From positions 1 through 8,286 of the forward strand of contig NHFS02000004.1 of assembly GCA_002171315.2 (NCBI GenBank): 8,286 bases of DNA, given 5' to 3'. The notes under the pieces were generated by a model. It worked only from the letters and a program-made list of their open reading frames with translations, searched no databases and was not told the DNA's origin. This stretch comes from Euryarchaeota archaeon TMED117 (GTDB taxonomy: Archaea > Thermoplasmatota > Poseidoniia > Poseidoniales > Poseidoniaceae). Positions 6,147-8,286 of this stretch are shown piece after piece (the stretch's first letter is position 1; each line of letters begins with the position of its first letter). A program made the position numbers and the translations under genes.

Positions 6147-6665
6147 ATGGCCGGTGGAGGGACTGCTCCCCCTTTGAAGATTAGCGACGTGTTTTTGTTG
6201 ATTGGCGTAACGCTTATCATCGGTACATTGTTTATTCAAGAATGGGATCAACCAACGAAAATGAATGGCTCTGAAGGCCCACTACAAGGCACATCTCAAA
6301 CATTCGACGGTGATTCAATAACGATCAGAGCCGTTGTCGAAAATGCATCTGAAGTAAGAATTCAGATTTTCGAGGATGGTGAAAAAGTCGAAGACATAAG
6401 GGAATCAGTGGTAGATGACGGCGATGTTGAGAAGAGTTACGATTCCAATGGAGGGGAATTAGAATGGATTGTTACATTAGAAGAAGGCGTAAATGGCGAA
6501 GTCGACGTTGATTTATCTCGAGCTTATGGATTGAATTTTCTTCCCTATGTTCTCGGCTTTGCTTTCGCAGGCTATGGGTTCTCAAGGAGAATGAATGAAT
6601 CTGTTGAAACTGAAGAAATTCTTGATGCCATCATTGAAGTTGAAGATGAGGCCAAAGAAGGCTGA
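6147..6665 (+). CDS. Membrane protein with two helices and an outer beta-rich domain, function unknown
   Basis: Not recognised. The 172-residue protein has a short N-terminus, a membrane helix at about 13-31, a hydrophilic acidic domain (32-127) with alternating patterns typical of beta strands, a second helix at about 129-146, and a charged, acidic C-terminal tail. The basic SRRMN after helix 2 suggests that both ends are inside and the middle domain faces outward. The middle domain (ITIRAVVENASEVRIQIFED, 58-77) resembles a small beta sandwich, but no family can be named. It follows the RNase P protein gene by 35 bases with a weak GGGTG (6138-6142) before the ATG, so co-transcription is likely even though no functional link is obvious. 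Its last 35 bases overlap the end of the convergent methyltransferase/biotin ligase gene. Confidence 0.8.
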   Translation: MAGGGTAPPLKISDVFLLIGVTLIIGTLFIQEWDQPTKMNGSEGPLQGTSQTFDGDSITIRAVVENASEVRIQIFEDGEKVEDIRESVVDDGDVEKSYDSNGGELEWIVTLEEGVNGEVDVDLSRAYGLNFLPYVLGFAFAGYGFSRRMNESVETEEILDAIIEVEDEAKEG

Positions 6666-8049
6666 GATCATCTGAAACCTCGAAGTCCTCCTCCTGACTT
6701 GACTTGATCAGAAGATTTCCTGCATCAGAAATACCTGTAAGCGTACATGTCTTTTCTCTATAGATGCATTCCTTAAGCAATAGTTTAAGATTAATTTCTG
6801 TTCCTTTGTTTGAGGTATTTGAGAGATTTGATTTGTTCTCAAAGAGGGAGGATACAATTCCATCGAGAAGCGTAAAGAGTTGAGTATTATCCAACTCAAC
6901 TCCAACTTCTTCAAGAGATCCTCTACCCTTGAGCAGATTCGTGGTTTTTGTGTTAATACCAATGCCGAGAACGAGTGATTGCTCATTCCCTCTTGAAAGC
7001 GATTGAAAGAGGATGCCTCCTATCTTTTTCCATTCCTTTGATTCTTTGTCTCGAACGAGCAGATCGTTAGGCCACTTCACCCGGATTGAATCATCTAAAG
7101 GAGACATTGACTGGAATGATGATGCTATTTCGAGAGCCACTTGACATTGCAACTGGGATGAGATTTGAGGTATCAGGTTGGAATCGAGTTTCCAGGTACC
7201 CTTGAATGAGTCAAGGTGGTCATCCCAGGTTCTACCATGACGTCCCTTGCCATCGGTTTGAAATCTTGCACGTAGAGAGTCACCAGGCTTGTAAGTACCT
7301 TCTAACATTTCCGAATTAGTTGAAGATACAGTATGCATTTGTTGTTTCTTTGATTGTACGAAAGGATGCCAAACAGCAAGAACTTGGATTGTTTCACCAT
7401 CCTCAAAGGTAAGGCTGGAAACGGATTGAGTTGCGAGTCCTTTGGAAAGTAAGACGTTCTTTGTACTCTGATTCGCAAAAAACTCTCTGCATAAGATGAG
7501 TCCGATTCCGGTCGGAGATATGAGTTGGAAACGTCGAATCATTTCACCGAATTCATTCAACAGACCAGATGGATGTGTGTCGATTAAGGCTGCATCCTCC
7601 ATAGGTCCAAGATATTCGTGAGTCTCTTCTGCTGGAATGTAAGGCATGTTCCAAATGACCAAGTCGTAGGATCCTGGATTCATCCATTGCGTGTGTTGGC
7701 CATCTTGGGATGGTCCAATGCCGCCTTCGGAAGTAGATATCTCAATATTATTTTCAATGGCATTAAATCGAGTTGCAGCCACAGCATACGGATTAACATC
7801 ACTTGCTTCCACCTGCCATCCTAATGTTGCTGCGAGTATCGATAAAGCCCCTGAGCCACTGCCGATTTCAAGGAACTTTTTTTTGCCAAAAGGAGTAACT
7901 TTTTCGAGAACACTTGCAAGAAGATCTGTATCTTCTCTTGGAGGATAAACAGTATGAGGAACAATGAGGTGGAAATTCTTCCATCGAATGTCTCTCGCCT
8001 CACCCCCTAACAATTCGATTTCTCGAGATGTTTTCTTTTCGTCAAACAT
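6631..8049 (-). CDS. birA: Fusion of a HemK2/PrmC-like methyltransferase and a biotin-protein ligase
   Basis: Two enzymes in one 472-residue chain. The N-terminal part (about 1-230) is an SAM-dependent methyltransferase: YPPREDTDLL (35-44) as in HemK2, which methylates the Gln of release factor aRF1/eRF1, LEIGSGSG (60-67) for SAM, D84 after strand 2, and NMPY (134-137) at the place of the catalytic NPPY. The C-terminal part, from about 238, is a BirA-type ligase that makes biotinyl-AMP and attaches biotin to carboxylase carrier domains: VSSTN (241-245), GKGRHGRTW (267-275), KWPNDLL (325-331), KIGGIL with K342, GIGIN (362-366), and the small C-terminal domain (about 426-470). It lacks the DNA-binding domain of bacterial repressor-type BirA. 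The reading frame crosses the junction without break and the linker is only a few residues. The ATG at 8049 is preferred to the TTG at 8055; a stop lies upstream at 8080-8082. Confidence 0.9.
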   Translation of the reverse strand: MFDEKKTSREIELLGGEARDIRWKNFHLIVPHTVYPPREDTDLLASVLEKVTPFGKKKFLEIGSGSGALSILAATLGWQVEASDVNPYAVAATRFNAIENNIEISTSEGGIGPSQDGQHTQWMNPGSYDLVIWNMPYIPAEETHEYLGPMEDAALIDTHPSGLLNEFGEMIRRFQLISPTGIGLILCREFFANQSTKNVLLSKGLATQSVSSLTFEDGETIQVLAVWHPFVQSKKQQMHTVSSTNSEMLEGTYKPGDSLRARFQTDGKGRHGRTWDDHLDSFKGTWKLDSNLIPQISSQLQCQVALEIASSFQSMSPLDDSIRVKWPNDLLVRDKESKEWKKIGGILFQSLSRGNEQSLVLGIGINTKTTNLLKGRGSLEEVGVELDNTQLFTLLDGIVSSLFENKSNLSNTSNKGTEINLKLLLKECIYREKTCTLTGISDAGNLLIKSSQEEDFEVSDDLSLLWPHLQLQ

Positions 8050-8121
8050 TTCCAATCGACCTACCCTAATGTCGGTATTTCATGAGACTTTCCAACCTGT
8101 TCATTGGGTGTTAAGTCATCG

Positions 8122-8135
8122 AAAAAGTATATGAA
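8122..8135 (+). promoter_or_regulatory. TATA-like promoter element of tRNA-Lys
   Basis: AAAAAGTATATGAA is the best TATA-like sequence in the 125-base gap between the divergent methyltransferase/ligase gene and the tRNA. With normal archaeal spacing transcription would start near 8155, leaving a leader of about 20 bases before the tRNA. The reverse strand reads TTCATATACTTTTT and could also drive the minus-strand gene with a leader of about 50 bases. Confidence 0.5.
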
Positions 8136-8156
8136 GGGGTGGTAGTTGGGATTGAA

Positions 8157-8179
8157 AGCCCAAGAAACAACGTTGGGCT
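8157..8179 (+). repeat. Inverted repeat joining the tRNA leader to the tRNA 5' end
   Basis: AGCCCAA (8157-8163) and TTGGGCT (8173-8179) are perfect reverse complements separated by nine bases. The right arm includes the first five bases of the tRNA acceptor strand plus the two leader bases before it, so a precursor transcript could fold this hairpin in competition with the acceptor stem. Confidence 0.6.
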
Positions 8180-8248
8180 CGTAGCTCAGTCAGGTAGAGC
8201 GTCGGACTTTTAATCCGATGGTCGCGGGTTCAACCCCAGTCGGGCCCG
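8175..8248 (+). tRNA. trnK: tRNA-Lys (anticodon TTT)
   Basis: All cloverleaf arms can be traced. The acceptor stem pairs GGGCTCG (8175-8181) with CGGGCCC (8241-8247), with one T-G pair. The D arm is GCTC (8184-8187) and GAGC (8197-8200) with the GG pair in its loop. The anticodon stem is TCGGA (8202-8206) with TCCGA (8214-8218), loop CTTTTAA, anticodon TTT at 8209-8211. The T arm is GCGGG (8224-8228) and CCAGT (8236-8240) with loop TTCAACC, and contains one G-A mismatch (8226 with 8238) and one G-T pair. The discriminator is G8248; the next bases are CCT, so CCA is not encoded and must be added later. No intron is present. Confidence 0.95.
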
Positions 8249-8286
8249 CCTGCTGCGCTTCAGTACAGCGTTGGGGCAGTGCGGGG

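Noticed and set aside
7336..7338. Separate start for the biotin ligase at an internal ATG
   Set aside because: The Met lies right before the ligase domain, but no ribosome site or stop codon separates it from the methyltransferase; a fused product is simpler, though internal initiation cannot be excluded.
8249..8286. Hairpin-like sequence or a second tRNA after tRNA-Lys
   Set aside because: Only a four-base CGCT/AGCG pairing is visible, there is no T-rich end, and the remaining sequence is too short to show a gene.

Overview
The window looks like a piece of a compact archaeal genome, most likely a planktonic marine euryarchaeon of the Marine Group II / Poseidoniales type (lineage is inference). 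The evidence is an archaeal-type Pop5/Rnp2 RNase P protein, an FtsZ-family gene, a tRNA-Lys without an encoded CCA end, start codons without Shine-Dalgarno sites for most lead genes, and very tight packing with convergent genes that overlap. Nearly every base is coding; no stretch over 150 bases lacks a gene, and no mobile element, CRISPR array or rRNA was seen.

Region 1 (1-2967, minus strand) is a respiratory operon read from right to left. The first gene encodes a secreted, C-terminally anchored protein with a Reelin-like (choice-of-anchor V type) domain and an odd CxCH motif. Next come a small two-helix membrane protein, a Rieske iron-sulfur protein with a Tat-type signal anchor, and a cytochrome b that runs off the left edge. 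The cytochrome b is b6-like: its haem-ligand spacing in helix D and a cysteine in helix A resemble cytochrome b6. Together they should form a quinol-oxidising bc/b6f-type (Complex III-like) membrane complex, with the two unfamiliar proteins as candidate accessory subunits.

Region 2 (2968-4357) starts with a 143-base divergent promoter region, followed on the plus strand by a small TPR protein and a short, divergent FtsZ/tubulin-family GTPase-like protein. The FtsZ-like protein keeps the GGGTGTG loop and the T7 catalytic loop but has lost the usual T3 glycines and the guanine-contacting Asn.

Region 3 (4354-5712, minus) is an unidentified membrane protein with about ten helices and an acidic tail. 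It shares its stop codon bases with the FtsZ-like gene, and its start lies only about 30 bases from the divergently read RNase P gene.

Region 4 (5743-6665, plus) holds the Pop5-like RNase P protein and an unidentified protein with two membrane helices. Region 5 (6631-8049, minus) is a two-domain fusion: an N-terminal HemK2/PrmC-like methyltransferase and a C-terminal biotin-protein ligase. Region 6 (8050-8286) contains a TATA-like promoter and tRNA-Lys(TTT), whose short leader carries a perfect 7-base complement to the 5' end of the tRNA.
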